This document shows positions 38,262-50,279 of a DNA stretch of 64,000 nucleotides, one piece after another. A program made the position numbers and the translations under genes. The stretch lies in the NCBI RefSeq assembly GCF_036867135.1, contig NZ_JBAJIJ010000001.1, positions 1,984,001 to 2,048,000 of the forward strand, in the 5' to 3' direction. Below the pieces are notes generated by a model. It had not been told where the DNA came from, did not search any database, and worked only from the letters and a program-made list of their open reading frames with translations. Source of the DNA: Aeromicrobium sp. Sec7.5 (GTDB lineage Bacteria; Actinomycetota; Actinomycetes; Propionibacteriales; Nocardioidaceae). Positions within the stretch are counted from its first letter, which is position 1. Every line of letters begins with the position of its first letter.

Positions 38262-39221
38262 CTACAGGAGCCCTTCGCTCCTGAGCCACGCCTCGACCCG
38301 CACCATGCCCTCGGCGAGGTCGACCTGCGGCTCGTACCCCAGGAGACGTCGGGCCTTCTCGATCGAGTAGGTCCCCGTGCGGCAGAAGTACCGGACCGAG
38401 ACGGTGCTGATCTCGGTGCCGGGATCGACCAGGCGTGCCGGCACCGCGGCACCGCCGGCGATCGCGAGGGCGAGCGACGTCGGCAGCAGCACGAGGCGAC
38501 GATCGAGCATCCGGGAGTAGTGGCCGAAGAACTCCGCCGTCGGCACGCCGACACCCCCGGCCAGCGTGAAGACCTGACCGACCCCCTCGGGCCGGAGCGT
38601 CGCCCGGCTGATGCCGTCGACGAGGTCGTCGACGTAGACGGGGCTGTGGATGCCACGACCTCGGGCCGGCAGGAAGAACTGGCGCTTGCGGATCATCTCG
38701 ACCGGCAGCACGGTCCACGGCCGCGAGGCGGGCCCGTAGACGTCGCCCGGACGGACGATCGTGACGTCGATCTGACCCGCGGCATGGGCCTGGAGCACGA
38801 CCTGCTCGGACGCGATCCGCGTGTCGACGTAGGGATTGCCGTCGGGACGCACCGGGTGGTCCTCGGTCACGCCGTCGGGGAACCCCAGGTCGGAGAACAC
38901 TCGGATCGACGAGAGGTGCACGAACCGGGAGACGCCTGCAGCGACGGCAGCGTCCAGCACGTGCCGGGTGCCCACGACGTTGACCTGCCAGGCCTGCTCG
39001 AGGGTCGGCGAGTTCGACACGAGGGCCGCGGTGTGGATGACCGCGTCCACCCCCTCGAGCTGGTCCCGCCACCCGTCCGGCTCGCCGACGTTGCCGGCGA
39101 CGACACCTCGTCCAGGGTCCGCGGCCAGGTCGATCCCCCGGGTCTCGTGGCCGTCGGCGGCGAACCGCTCGATCAGGTGCCGTCCGATGAAGCCGTTCGC
39201 GCCCGTGACGAAGATCCGCAT
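38262..39221 (-). CDS. NAD-dependent epimerase/dehydratase (extended SDR)
   Basis: The 319-residue protein has the GANGFIGRHLIERF nucleotide loop at the N-terminus and HLSSIRVFSD with the active-site Ser. The catalytic Tyr is in GNPYVDTRIASE, where the usual YxxxK reads YxxxR. The C-terminal substrate domain suggests a sugar-nucleotide or 3-beta-HSD-like substrate. The Lys-to-Arg change may lower or redirect activity. It is convergent with the membrane gene and divergent from crcB. Confidence 0.8.
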   Translation of the reverse strand: MRIFVTGANGFIGRHLIERFAADGHETRGIDLAADPGRGVVAGNVGEPDGWRDQLEGVDAVIHTAALVSNSPTLEQAWQVNVVGTRHVLDAAVAAGVSRFVHLSSIRVFSDLGFPDGVTEDHPVRPDGNPYVDTRIASEQVVLQAHAAGQIDVTIVRPGDVYGPASRPWTVLPVEMIRKRQFFLPARGRGIHSPVYVDDLVDGISRATLRPEGVGQVFTLAGGVGVPTAEFFGHYSRMLDRRLVLLPTSLALAIAGGAAVPARLVDPGTEISTVSVRYFCRTGTYSIEKARRLLGYEPQVDLAEGMVRVEAWLRSEGLL

Positions 39222-39291
39222 GGGGACAGTGTGACGGCAACGAGGCCATCTGACAGTCGATCCGGTCAGATGTTCGGCCTATTCTCCTGAC

Positions 39292-39651
39292 GTGGACCGC
39301 ACCCGGGAGCTCGCCCTCGTCGCAGCGGGCGGTGCCATCGGCACGCTCGCGCGCTACGGGCTCGACGAGTCGGTCGGCGTCGTGCGGGACCTGCCGCTGT
39401 CCACGCTCCTGGTCAACCTGGTCGGGTCGCTCGCGCTCGGGCTGCTGGTCGGGCGCGGCGTGCCCGAACGCCTGCGCCTGATGCTCGGCACCGGCCTGAT
39501 CGGCGGGTTCACGACCTACAGCGCGTTCGCCGTCCAGGTGCAGGACCTCGGCACGGGAGGCGACATCGCGCTCGGTGCGGCCTACGCCCTCGTGACCGTG
39601 CTGGGCGGCTTCGCGCTCGCCGTGGTCGGCCTCCGGTGGGGACGACGATGA
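39292..39651 (+). CDS. crcB: Fluoride channel subunit CrcB/Fluc, copy 1
   Basis: The 119-residue four-helix protein is of the Fluc fluoride-export channel family. It has GGAIGTLARYGLDE, TLLVNLVGSLALGLLVG and the signature GLIGGFTTYSAFAVQ. The GTG start at 39292 has TATTCT 6 nt upstream, again a leaderless layout. It overlaps the second crcB by ATGA, as in Gram-positive bacteria where two Fluc proteins form the channel. No crcB riboswitch was seen in the 70-bp leader. Confidence 0.93.
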   Translation: MDRTRELALVAAGGAIGTLARYGLDESVGVVRDLPLSTLLVNLVGSLALGLLVGRGVPERLRLMLGTGLIGGFTTYSAFAVQVQDLGTGGDIALGAAYALVTVLGGFALAVVGLRWGRR

Positions 39652-40004
39652 CCGGGTTCACGCTCGCCCTGGCGGTCGCCGTCGCCGGCGGCGCTGGCGC
39701 TGCGCTCCGCCACCTGGTCGACCAGCTGGTGCCGCGACGCGACCGGTTCCCCTGGGCGCTCCTCCTGGTCAACGCGACCGGCTCGTTCTGCCTGGGCCTC
39801 CTCGTGTCGTCGACCGCCGACCAGAGCTGGCACGCCGCGGTGGGCACGGGTCTGCTCGGCGGCTACACGACCTTCAGCTCGGCGAGCCTGGACGCCGCGA
39901 TCCGATGGGTCGACTCCGGCCGGGCCGACGCGATGCGATCGGCCACGGTGATGGCCCTGGCCTGCATCCTCTCGGCGGTCACCGGGGTCGCGATCGGTCG
40001 TTGA
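39648..40004 (+). CDS. crcB: Fluoride channel subunit CrcB/Fluc, copy 2
   Basis: The 118-residue partner from ATG 39648 has [31 protein letters not shown] and [15 protein letters not shown], the Fluc motifs. The start overlaps the stop of copy 1 (ATGA), rather than the in-frame codon 12 nt earlier. Paired Fluc genes usually encode dual-topology-derived heterodimers. Copy 1 and copy 2 differ clearly in loop charges, as expected for opposite insertion. Confidence 0.92.
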   Translation: MTGFTLALAVAVAGGAGAALRHLVDQLVPRRDRFPWALLLVNATGSFCLGLLVSSTADQSWHAAVGTGLLGGYTTFSSASLDAAIRWVDSGRADAMRSATVMALACILSAVTGVAIGR

Positions 40005-40047
40005 GCCGTCGCGCTCGCCCGACCGCCGTGTCGGTAGCGTGGGGGCC

Positions 40048-40989
40048 ATGACGACGGAGCACCCCGGCGCCCACGCCTTCGGACTGGCCACCCTCACGGA
40101 GGACGGCACGGTCCTCGACGTCTGGTACCCGGAGCCGCGCCTCGGCGCCCCCGGCGACCACGACCACGAGCCCGAAGCACTCACGGCCGCCGGCCGCGAC
40201 GACGCCGTCCGCGGCGTGCGGGTCCTCGTGGTCCACACCGTCATCGACGACCTCACCCAGGCCCCGGGAGACGCGTACGACGTCTACCTCCGCCTGCACC
40301 TGCTCTCGCACCGCCTCGTCCGGCCGCACGGCCAGAACCTCGACGGCATCTTCGGCCTGCTGGCCAACGTCGCCTGGACCTCGCTCGGCCCGGTCGCCGT
40401 CCCCGACGTCGGCGCCGCGCGGGCCAGGGCCCGTGCCCACGGCCACCACCTCGCGGTCACGAGCGTCGACAAGTTCCCGCGCATGACCGACTACGTCGTG
40501 CCGTCGGGGGTGCGCATCGCCGACGCAGACCGCGTCCGGCTCGGCGCCCACCTGGCCGAGGGCACCACGGTGATGCACGAGGGCTTCGTGAACTTCAACG
40601 CCGGCACGCTCGGCCACGCGATGGTCGAGGGCCGCATCTCGGCCGGCGTGGTGGTCGGCGACGGCAGCGACGTCGGCGGTGGAGCCTCCATCATGGGCAC
40701 GCTCTCCGGCGGCGGCGCGCAGGTCATCAGCATCGGCGCCAACAGCCTGCTGGGCGCCAACTCGGGCATCGGCATCAGCCTCGGCGACGACTGCGTCGTG
40801 GCGGCCGGCTGCTACGTCACCGCCGGGAGCAAGGTCACCCTGCCGGACGGCACCGTGGTCAAGGCCCTCGAGCTGTCCGGGCAGGACGGCCTGCTGTTCC
40901 TGCTCAACTCCGAGACCGGTCGCCTCGAGGCGCGCCCCCGCGGCGAGCGGGCCGGCATCGAGCTCAACGCCGCCCTCCACGCCAACTGA
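40048..40989 (+). CDS. dapD: Tetrahydrodipicolinate N-succinyltransferase
   Basis: The 313-residue enzyme transfers succinyl from succinyl-CoA to tetrahydrodipicolinate in diaminopimelate/lysine synthesis. The C-terminal half is a left-handed beta-helix with hexapeptide repeats (GARI-like [16 protein letters not shown], then [19 protein letters not shown]). Length and N-terminal domain fit the actinobacterial DapD group. ATG 40048 has TAGCGT 7 nt upstream, so it is probably leaderless. It feeds the lysA step encoded 8 kb away. Confidence 0.93.
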   Translation: MTTEHPGAHAFGLATLTEDGTVLDVWYPEPRLGAPGDHDHEPEALTAAGRDDAVRGVRVLVVHTVIDDLTQAPGDAYDVYLRLHLLSHRLVRPHGQNLDGIFGLLANVAWTSLGPVAVPDVGAARARARAHGHHLAVTSVDKFPRMTDYVVPSGVRIADADRVRLGAHLAEGTTVMHEGFVNFNAGTLGHAMVEGRISAGVVVGDGSDVGGGASIMGTLSGGGAQVISIGANSLLGANSGIGISLGDDCVVAAGCYVTAGSKVTLPDGTVVKALELSGQDGLLFLLNSETGRLEARPRGERAGIELNAALHAN

Positions 40990-41008
40990 ACCGGAGCACC
41001 ACCACCTC

Positions 41009-41830
41009 GTGAAGCTGCGCTGGCTGCTCGCCGGAGCCCTGGGCCTCGCCACGATCACGGTCGCCGCGACCCTGAACGACCGCGAGCCCAACCGCGCCGA
41101 GTACTGCGTCGCCGACGTCGAGGGCACTCGTGCCCAGGTCGACCTCGAGCAGGCACGGTGGACGTCCCTCATGGCCGCCATGGCCCAGAACCGCGGTCTG
41201 CCGCCGCGGGCCACGACGATCGCGATCGCCACGGCGTACCAGGAGTCGCGGATCCACAACATCGACTACGGCGACCGCGACTCCGTCGGCCTGTTCCAGC
41301 AGCGTCCGTCCCAGGGCTGGGGCACCGTCGAGCAAATCATGCAGCCGCCCTACTCGATCGGGGAGTTCTACGACGGCCTGGTCAAGGTCGCCGACTACAC
41401 CACGCTCGAGATCACGGCCGCGGCCCAGGCCGTGCAGCGCTCCGCGTTCCCCCAGGCCTACGCCCAGCACGAGCCCGCCTCGCGGTCGCTCGCGTCGTCA
41501 CTGCGGGGGTACAGCCCGGCCGCGTTCACGTGCCAGCTCAACGAGACCGGACGTGGCAGCGCGAGCGCCGTGCTCGCCGACGTCGACGCCGCGTTCGGCA
41601 GCCTCGGCGGCGTGGTCCAGGGCGACGACGTCGTGACCCGCTTCACCGGGGCGGCCGAGGACACGCGCATCCGCGGTTGGGCGCTGGCCCACTACGCCGT
41701 GGCGAACGCCTCGCACCTCGGGATCACCAGCGTCTCGTTCGACGGTCGCCGCTGGAGCGTCATGGACTCCCCCGACGGCTGGGTCGCGTCGGAGGCCGCG
41801 ATCGACACCGTGGTGATCCGCACCCGCTGA
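41009..41830 (+). CDS. Lysozyme-fold transglycosylase-like exported protein
   Basis: The 273-residue protein starts at GTG 41009 with a basic-hydrophobic N-terminus (VKLRWLLAGALGLATITVAA) that is a signal peptide or anchor. The region IAIATAYQESRIHNIDYGDRDSVGLFQQRPSQGWGT resembles the catalytic Glu region of lytic-transglycosylase/SLT-like folds. A peptidoglycan substrate is inferred. It starts 20 bp after dapD and is probably co-transcribed; CCGGAG serves as ribosome site. Confidence 0.7.
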   Translation: MKLRWLLAGALGLATITVAATLNDREPNRAEYCVADVEGTRAQVDLEQARWTSLMAAMAQNRGLPPRATTIAIATAYQESRIHNIDYGDRDSVGLFQQRPSQGWGTVEQIMQPPYSIGEFYDGLVKVADYTTLEITAAAQAVQRSAFPQAYAQHEPASRSLASSLRGYSPAAFTCQLNETGRGSASAVLADVDAAFGSLGGVVQGDDVVTRFTGAAEDTRIRGWALAHYAVANASHLGITSVSFDGRRWSVMDSPDGWVASEAAIDTVVIRTR

Positions 41831-41837
41831 GCCCGGC

Positions 41838-42647
41838 TCAGCCGATGTCGCGGCGGAACGTCGTGAGGCGTCCGACCACGGCCAGCACCACGATGTAGGC
41901 GACCATGACGACGGCGCCACCCCACTGCGGCAACAGGTCCACGCCACCCCCACCGCCGAACGAGCTGAAGAAGCTCGAGCCGAGCAAGGCATCGGCCGCC
42001 GCACCCGGGAGGTACTTCGAGACCTCGCTCGTGGCGTCGAAGGCCCCGAGCGCGACCCGTGCGATGGGCTCGATGAGCTGGGTGAACGCCAGCACGACCA
42101 CGATGGCCGCCACCTGGTTCGTGAGCACGGTGCCGAAGGCGACGCCCATCATCGTCCATAGCGCCATGACCACGATCGACAGGACCAAGGTCTCGATGAC
42201 CTCGCTGTCACCGAGGAAGGCGCCGTCACCGGCGAGCGCGAGCACCGGCGCTCCCGCGGCCACGACGGTGGCCGTGGCCAGGACCCCGTAGGCCAGACCC
42301 ATGGGGATGCTCGACACCAGCTTCGCAACCACGAACAACGTCCGGCGCGGCTCCACGAGCAGGCTGCCCGTGACGGTCTGGTGCCGGAACTCCGATGTGA
42401 CCGCGAGGCTGCCGATGATGAGGGGGAAGACGTAGCCGATCGGGCTCGTGAGCGCGTAGATGCTCTGCGCGATCTCCTTCGGCGACAGGAACGACGACGG
42501 CTGCGTGTCGGAACCGGTGTCGACGGTCAGCGAGAAGCCGAAGACGCCGGCGATGAACGCCAGGTACACGACCATGGCGAGCGCCAGGATCCACCACAGG
42601 CGGGTGGAGAAGAACTTGCGGAACTCCGCGACGAGGGCGGCGGTCAT
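41838..42647 (-). CDS. ABC transporter permease (ABC-2 type)
   Basis: The 269-residue protein has six hydrophobic segments, and its N-terminus (VAEFRKFFSTRLWWILALAM) is typical of ABC-2 export permeases, as is the SPIGYVFPLIIGSLAVTSEFRH block. It overlaps the ATPase gene by ATGA. The substrate is not readable; such pairs often export antimicrobials or lipids. Confidence 0.88.
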   Translation of the reverse strand: MTAALVAEFRKFFSTRLWWILALAMVVYLAFIAGVFGFSLTVDTGSDTQPSSFLSPKEIAQSIYALTSPIGYVFPLIIGSLAVTSEFRHQTVTGSLLVEPRRTLFVVAKLVSSIPMGLAYGVLATATVVAAGAPVLALAGDGAFLGDSEVIETLVLSIVVMALWTMMGVAFGTVLTNQVAAIVVVLAFTQLIEPIARVALGAFDATSEVSKYLPGAAADALLGSSFFSSFGGGGGVDLLPQWGGAVVMVAYIVVLAVVGRLTTFRRDIG

Positions 42648-43642
42648 GAGGCTCCTCCTGCCGTGGGTGCGGTCGGCGGCGGCGGTGGCGTGGGGTCGAC
42701 GGGCGGGGGCGGTGTGACCGCTCCGTGGCCCGTGAACTGGCTCGTCGGGGCGTCGGACGACTCGGTGAGCCGCAGGAACACGGCCTCGAGGTCGGCTCCG
42801 TGGTCGGCCAGCTGGTGCACCTCGAGGCCCGCACGGTGCAGGGCGGCACCGATCTGGGCGGCATCGACGTCGTGGACCACGTGGTGCTCCAGGTGCGGGT
42901 CGACGCGCCAGCCCTGCTCGCGCAGCACCCGGTCCGCAACCTGGTAGTCGACGGTGCGCACGAGCACGTCGTGCGAGGCCAGCTGCTCGAACTCGGCGAG
43001 CGTCGAGGCGTGGATGAGCCGGCCGCTGCCGATCACGACGACGTCGTCGACCGACTGCTGCACCTCGGCCAGGACGTGGCTCGAGACGAGCACGGTGCGA
43101 CCGTCGGCCGCCAGGGCGCGCAGCAGGCCGCGAAGCCAGGCGATGCCCTGCGGGTCGAGGCCGTTGGCGGGCTCGTCGAGGATGATGATCGAGGGGTCGC
43201 CCAGCAGCGAGGCGGCCAGGCCCAGGCGCTGTCGCATGCCCATCGAGTAGCCGCCGACGCGCCGCTTCTTGGCGCCGTCGAGACCCACGAGCTCGAGCAC
43301 CTCGTGGCAGCGCGAGTCCGGGACCCCGGCCTGCGGCGCCAGGGTCCGGAGGTGGCCCAGCCCCGTGCGGCCCGGGTGGAAGCTCGAGGCCTCCAGTGCC
43401 GCCCCGACCAGCTGGGCCGGGCGGCGGATGTCGCGGTAGTCGCGCTCCCCGACGATGGCGCGACCCGAGGTGGGCTGCATGAGACCCAGCAGCATGCGCA
43501 GGGTGGTGGTCTTCCCGGATCCGTTCGGGCCCAGGAAGCCGGTGACCCGGCCCGGTGCGACCGTGAACGACAGATCGTCGACGGCCGTCACGGCGCCGAA
43601 GCGCTTGGTCAGGTGCTCGATGGTGATGGCAGGTGCGGTCAC
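42644..43642 (-). CDS. ABC transporter ATP-binding protein
   Basis: The 332-residue ATPase has Walker A GPNGSGKT (about 38-45), signature YSMGMRQRLGLA and Walker B IIILDEPANGLDP. Beyond the ATPase core (about 1-225) a C-terminal extension of about 80 residues ends in a Pro/Ala-rich tail (TPPPPVDPTPPPPPTAPTAG). The GTG start at 43642 has GGGGGAG upstream. It forms a two-gene exporter with the permease downstream. Confidence 0.92.
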   Translation of the reverse strand: MTAPAITIEHLTKRFGAVTAVDDLSFTVAPGRVTGFLGPNGSGKTTTLRMLLGLMQPTSGRAIVGERDYRDIRRPAQLVGAALEASSFHPGRTGLGHLRTLAPQAGVPDSRCHEVLELVGLDGAKKRRVGGYSMGMRQRLGLAASLLGDPSIIILDEPANGLDPQGIAWLRGLLRALAADGRTVLVSSHVLAEVQQSVDDVVVIGSGRLIHASTLAEFEQLASHDVLVRTVDYQVADRVLREQGWRVDPHLEHHVVHDVDAAQIGAALHRAGLEVHQLADHGADLEAVFLRLTESSDAPTSQFTGHGAVTPPPPVDPTPPPPPTAPTAGGAS

Positions 43643-43703
43643 GACTCCCCCGTCGTCGGCATGTGCTCGTGAGCGACCCTATCGAGCCGACGCACCTGGA
43701 CGC

Positions 43704-43740
43704 ACCTCGACCCGCCCCGCGATGCGAGACGGGTCGAGGT
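43704..43740. terminator. Hairpin after leuA
   Basis: ACCTCGACCCG (43704-43714) and CGGGTCGAGGT (43730-43740) form a perfect 11-bp stem 17 bp beyond the leuA stop, with a 15-nt loop. There is no strong U tract. It lies between leuA and the ABC operon, both on the minus strand. Confidence 0.55.
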
Positions 43741-43757
43741 GGCCGATCAGGGGACGG

Positions 43758-46619
<2,862 letters not shown>

Positions 46620-47366
46620 TCAGGCGCCCAGGCGCTGCGTGATGCGTGCCGCGGCGCGCGCGACCTGGGTGCCGAGGTCGGGGAAGCGGCCCGGCTCGAT
46701 ACGAGTCGACGGCCCGGAGATCGAGACCGCGGCGACCGGGGCACCGGTGCGGTCGAGGATCGGCGCACCGACCGAGCTGATGTGGCTCGTCAGCCCGCCG
46801 ACGTTGACCGAGTAGCCCCGCTCACGGATGTGGGCCAGCTCGGCCCGGATGTCGTCGGGGTCGACGAGGGTGTCGTCGGTGCGCACCTCCAGCGGTCCGC
46901 CCAGGTAGCGATCGACCTGGGTGCGGTCCCAGGCGGAGAGGAACGCGAGCCCCGTCGCCGAGGCGTGCAGCGGGATGCGGGCGCCGAGCGGCAGGAAGGC
47001 GCGCAGCTGGTGCGAGGTGTCCAACCGTTCGAGCAGCACCAGCACGTCACCGTCCGGTGCGGCGAGATGCACGGTCTCGGTCGTCGACAGCTGGAGCTCG
47101 TTCATGACGGGCACCGCGATGTCGCGCAGGCTCTCGCGCGCACCGAATCCCCCGATCACCGAGAGGGCGCGGAGCGTCATGCTCCAGCGCGTCGGCGCGC
47201 TGGCCGACGACTCCGCCCACCCCACCTCCTGCAGCGTGAGCAGGCACCGCTGCACGGTGCTCTTGGGCAGCTCGACCTCGCGGGCGAGCTCGGACAGGCC
47301 CACGGGCTGCAGCCGCGCGACGCCCTCCAGCACCCGGAACGCGGAGACGACGCTCGTCGTGGCCAT
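46620..47366 (-). CDS. IclR-family transcriptional regulator
   Basis: The 248-residue regulator has an N-terminal winged helix (about 1-70, GLSELAREVELPKSTVQRCL) and an effector domain (about 75-248) with the family ISSVGAPILDRTGAPVAAVSISGP block. Start ATG 47366 has AAAGG upstream; an extension of 16 residues to 47414 is unsupported. It is divergent from matC-matB, so it probably controls malonate use and itself. Confidence 0.9.
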   Translation of the reverse strand: MATTSVVSAFRVLEGVARLQPVGLSELAREVELPKSTVQRCLLTLQEVGWAESSASAPTRWSMTLRALSVIGGFGARESLRDIAVPVMNELQLSTTETVHLAAPDGDVLVLLERLDTSHQLRAFLPLGARIPLHASATGLAFLSAWDRTQVDRYLGGPLEVRTDDTLVDPDDIRAELAHIRERGYSVNVGGLTSHISSVGAPILDRTGAPVAAVSISGPSTRIEPGRFPDLGTQVARAAARITQRLGA

Positions 47367-47406
47367 GGCTTGCCTTTCGTCCGGGGTGTGTCCTAGGTTA
47401 CAGCAA

Positions 47407-47445
47407 CGGTCCATCAGTCAGACCATTGTGCCACCAGTTGGACCG
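47407..47445. promoter_or_regulatory. Candidate IclR operator between the regulator and matC
   Basis: CGGTCCA (47407-47413) and TGGACCG (47439-47445) are perfect inverted arms 25 bp apart. Within the same region, CAGTCAGACCATTGT and CAGTTGGACCGATTGT form a direct repeat. The site lies between the divergent starts at 47366 and 47481, where an IclR regulator would act. Confidence 0.45.
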
Positions 47446-47480
47446 ATTGTCACGCACCCTCATCCCCGGGAGACGACCCC

Positions 47481-48836
47481 ATGCTCGAACAACTCATCGC
47501 GCTCGCGATCTTCGTCGCGGTGTTCGCGATCGCGGCCGTGCGCAACGTCAACATCGGCATCGCGATGTTCCCCGTCGCCTGCGTCGTCGGTCTCTGGATC
47601 GCCGACATCGCGCTCGAGGACGTCGTGGCCGGCTTCCCGCTGAGCATCCTGGTGCTGCTGGTCGGCGTGACCTACTTCTTCGGCATCGCGCACAGCAACG
47701 GCACGATCGACTGGCTCATCGAGGCCTCGCTCGCGAAGGTCGGCGACCGGGTCGCCCTGCTCCCCACGGCGTTCTTCCTCCTGACCGCGCTGATCTCGGC
47801 GATGGGCGCACCGCTCGGCGGCCTCGTCATGGCGCCGATGGGCATGAGCGTCGCGCACAAGCGCGGCATCGACCCCATGCTGATGGCCCTCGCGATGGGC
47901 TGCGGTCTCAGCGCCGGCGCCTTCGCGCCGACCAGCCTGTTCGGCATCATCACGTGGGGCACGGCCGACTCCGCCGGCATCGAGCTGAGCCCGCTGCTGC
48001 TGTTCGCGGTCGCGGTCGTCACCAACGTCGTGCTGCTCGCCGTCGCTCACCTGCTGTTCGGACGCGGTCGCCGCTCGGCCACGACCCCGGAGTTCGCGAA
48101 GGCCATGGTCGCCGGAGGTGAGGCCCGGAGGAACGCCCTGCCGACGTACGGCCAGTCGTCGCTGGACCTCGACACCGGTCGCGCCTCCGACGACGAGCGC
48201 GGTCCGGTGGGCCGGCCGACCGGGCTGCAGGCGCTCACGCTCGGGTCGATGGTCGTCCTCGTGGTGCTGGTCGTCGTCCTGGCCCTGCGCGACGCCAACC
48301 CCGACATCGGCGTGATCGGCTTCGCCCTCGGCGCCGCGCTGGCCCTCATCGACCCGAGGGCCGGCAAGGCCGCGATGTCGCGCATCGACTGGGGCTCGGT
48401 CCTGCTCGTCGGCGGCATCATCACCTACGTCGGCGTGCTGACCCAGATGGGTGTCATCGACCTGCTCGGCGAGAAGGCGGCCGACATCGGCGCACCCGTG
48501 ATCGCCGCCCTCATGCTGTGCGCCGCCGCCGGGCTCATCTCGGCCTTCGCGTCGACCACGGGCATGCTCGCCGCGCTCGTGCCGCTCGCCCTGCCGCTGA
48601 TCTCCGAGGGCGGCATCCCCGGCTGGGCCATGATCTGCGCGATCGGTGTCTGCGCGTCGATCGTGGACGTGTCACCCTTCTCCACGGTCGGCGCCACCTA
48701 CGTCGCCACCACCGTCGACGAGGAGCAGCGACCGCGCATGACGACCCTGCTGACCCGATGGGGCCTGTCGATGGTCGTGGTCGGTCCCGTCGCCCTGACC
48801 CTGACCCTGATCCTGCCCGGGATGGCCTTCTCATGA
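47481..48836 (+). CDS. MatC-like dicarboxylate (malonate) carrier
   Basis: The 451-residue membrane protein has about 11-12 helices. Its N-terminus resembles the MatC_N dicarboxylate-carrier domain, and GLSAGAFAPTSLFGII and VDVSPFSTVGATYVAT are substrate-site-like reentrant motifs of ion-transporter superfamily carriers. A cytosolic linker of about 40 residues sits mid-protein. Co-translation (ATGA) with a malonyl-CoA-synthetase-like gene supports malonate import, though other short dicarboxylates are possible. Confidence 0.82.
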   Translation: MLEQLIALAIFVAVFAIAAVRNVNIGIAMFPVACVVGLWIADIALEDVVAGFPLSILVLLVGVTYFFGIAHSNGTIDWLIEASLAKVGDRVALLPTAFFLLTALISAMGAPLGGLVMAPMGMSVAHKRGIDPMLMALAMGCGLSAGAFAPTSLFGIITWGTADSAGIELSPLLLFAVAVVTNVVLLAVAHLLFGRGRRSATTPEFAKAMVAGGEARRNALPTYGQSSLDLDTGRASDDERGPVGRPTGLQALTLGSMVVLVVLVVVLALRDANPDIGVIGFALGAALALIDPRAGKAAMSRIDWGSVLLVGGIITYVGVLTQMGVIDLLGEKAADIGAPVIAALMLCAAAGLISAFASTTGMLAALVPLALPLISEGGIPGWAMICAIGVCASIVDVSPFSTVGATYVATTVDEEQRPRMTTLLTRWGLSMVVVGPVALTLTLILPGMAFS

Positions 48837-50248
48837 CGTTCCTCGCCGCGCTGCGCGACACCACCCGCCCCGACGACGACCAGGCGATCCGCATCGACCA
48901 GGAGTCGATCTCGTGGTCCGGGCTGCGGTCGGCGGCGTCGGCCTTCGCCAGGACCCTGGACGGGGCCGGGCCGGTCGCCGTGTGCGCCGAGGCGACGCTC
49001 GAGACCGTCGTCGCGGTGACGGGCTGTCTGCTGGCCGGGGTCCCGGTCGTGCCGATCGCCCCGGACTCCGGTCCGGCCGAGCTCGCGCACGTGCTGGACG
49101 ACTCGGGCGCGACCAGCTGGGTCGGGCCGCACCGCGACGGCGTCTCGCACCAGGTCCGCACGGCCGACGTCCGCCCCGAGGTCGATGTGCCGCTGCCACC
49201 TGCGGTCGACGAGGCGACGCTCGCGACGATCCTCTACACGTCCGGGACCACGGGCGCCCCCAAGGGCGTGCTCATGAGCCAGCACGCCCTGCGCGTCGGC
49301 ATCGAGGGGCTCGCCGAGGCCTGGGGCTGGACCGACGCCGACACCGTCGCGCACGGGCTTCCCCTGTTCCACACCCACGGACTCGTCCTGGGCGTGCTCG
49401 GCTCCCTCCACATCGGCTCACGGGCGCACCACACGGGCAGGCCGACGCCCGAGCGCTATGCCGCTGCCGGTGCGTCGATGTATTTCGGCGTGCCCACGAT
49501 CTGGGGCCGCATCGCCCGCGATCCCGAGTCGGCACGTCAGCTGGGCTCCGCCCGCCTGCTGGTCTCGGGCAGCGCTCCCCTGCCGGTGCCGGTGTTCGAG
49601 CGGTTGCGGGAGCTCACCGGCCAGTCGCCGATCGAGCGCTACGGCATGACCGAGACGCTGCTGACGCTCAGCACCCGCGCCGACGGCGAGCGCCGTCCCG
49701 GCTGGGTGGGCGTGCCCGTCGCGGGAGCCGAGACGCGCATCCGCACCGACGACGGGGCAGACGCCCCCGCCGACGGCGAGACCATCGGCCGGCTCGAGGT
49801 GCGCGGCGACATGCTCTTCGACGGCTACCTGAACCTGCCCGAGGTCACGGCCGAGGTCTTCACCGAGGACGGGTGGTTCGTCACCGGCGACCTCGCCGTC
49901 GTCGACAGCGAGGGCTTCCACCGCATCGTGGGTCGCGAGTCCGTCGACCTCATCAAGTCCGGTGGCTACCGCATCGGCGCCGGCGAGATCGAGGCGTCGC
50001 TCCTCGCACGCCCCGAGGTGCTCGAGGTCGCGGTCGTCGGTGCGCCCGACGAGGACCTCGGCCAGCGGATCGTGGCCTACGTCGTGGCCGAGTCCGCCGG
50101 TGCGACCGACGAGCTCGCCGCGGCCCTCGTGGCCCACGTCGCCGACGACCTGTCCTGGCACAAGCGTCCCCGCGAGGTCATGTTCGTCGAGGCGCTCCCC
50201 CGCAACCACATGGGCAAGGTCCAGAAGAAGCAGCTCCTGCCGGGGTGA
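48833..50248 (+). CDS. Malonyl-CoA synthetase-like acyl-CoA ligase
   Basis: The 471-residue ANL-superfamily ligase has the AMP-binding loop LYTSGTTGAPKGVLMSQ (about 139-155), ERYGMTETL, and FVTGDLAVVD. The hinge-region KSGGYRIGAGEIEASL and the C-terminal Lys in NHMGKVQKK are also present. The compact length and the partner MatC-like carrier suggest MatB, which makes malonyl-CoA from malonate, CoA and ATP. The start ATG 48833 overlaps the matC stop; a much longer frame is matC shadow. No malonyl-CoA decarboxylase is present. Confidence 0.82.
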   Translation: MTFLAALRDTTRPDDDQAIRIDQESISWSGLRSAASAFARTLDGAGPVAVCAEATLETVVAVTGCLLAGVPVVPIAPDSGPAELAHVLDDSGATSWVGPHRDGVSHQVRTADVRPEVDVPLPPAVDEATLATILYTSGTTGAPKGVLMSQHALRVGIEGLAEAWGWTDADTVAHGLPLFHTHGLVLGVLGSLHIGSRAHHTGRPTPERYAAAGASMYFGVPTIWGRIARDPESARQLGSARLLVSGSAPLPVPVFERLRELTGQSPIERYGMTETLLTLSTRADGERRPGWVGVPVAGAETRIRTDDGADAPADGETIGRLEVRGDMLFDGYLNLPEVTAEVFTEDGWFVTGDLAVVDSEGFHRIVGRESVDLIKSGGYRIGAGEIEASLLARPEVLEVAVVGAPDEDLGQRIVAYVVAESAGATDELAAALVAHVADDLSWHKRPREVMFVEALPRNHMGKVQKKQLLPG

Positions 50249-50279
50249 GTCAGGAGGCCGACCGCGTTAGCGTCGAGGC

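Noticed and set aside
39221..39292. Fluoride riboswitch (crcB motif) before the fluoride channel genes
   Set aside because: The 70-bp gap is shared with a divergent gene, and the TATTCT box 6 nt from the GTG leaves no room for a transcribed leader.
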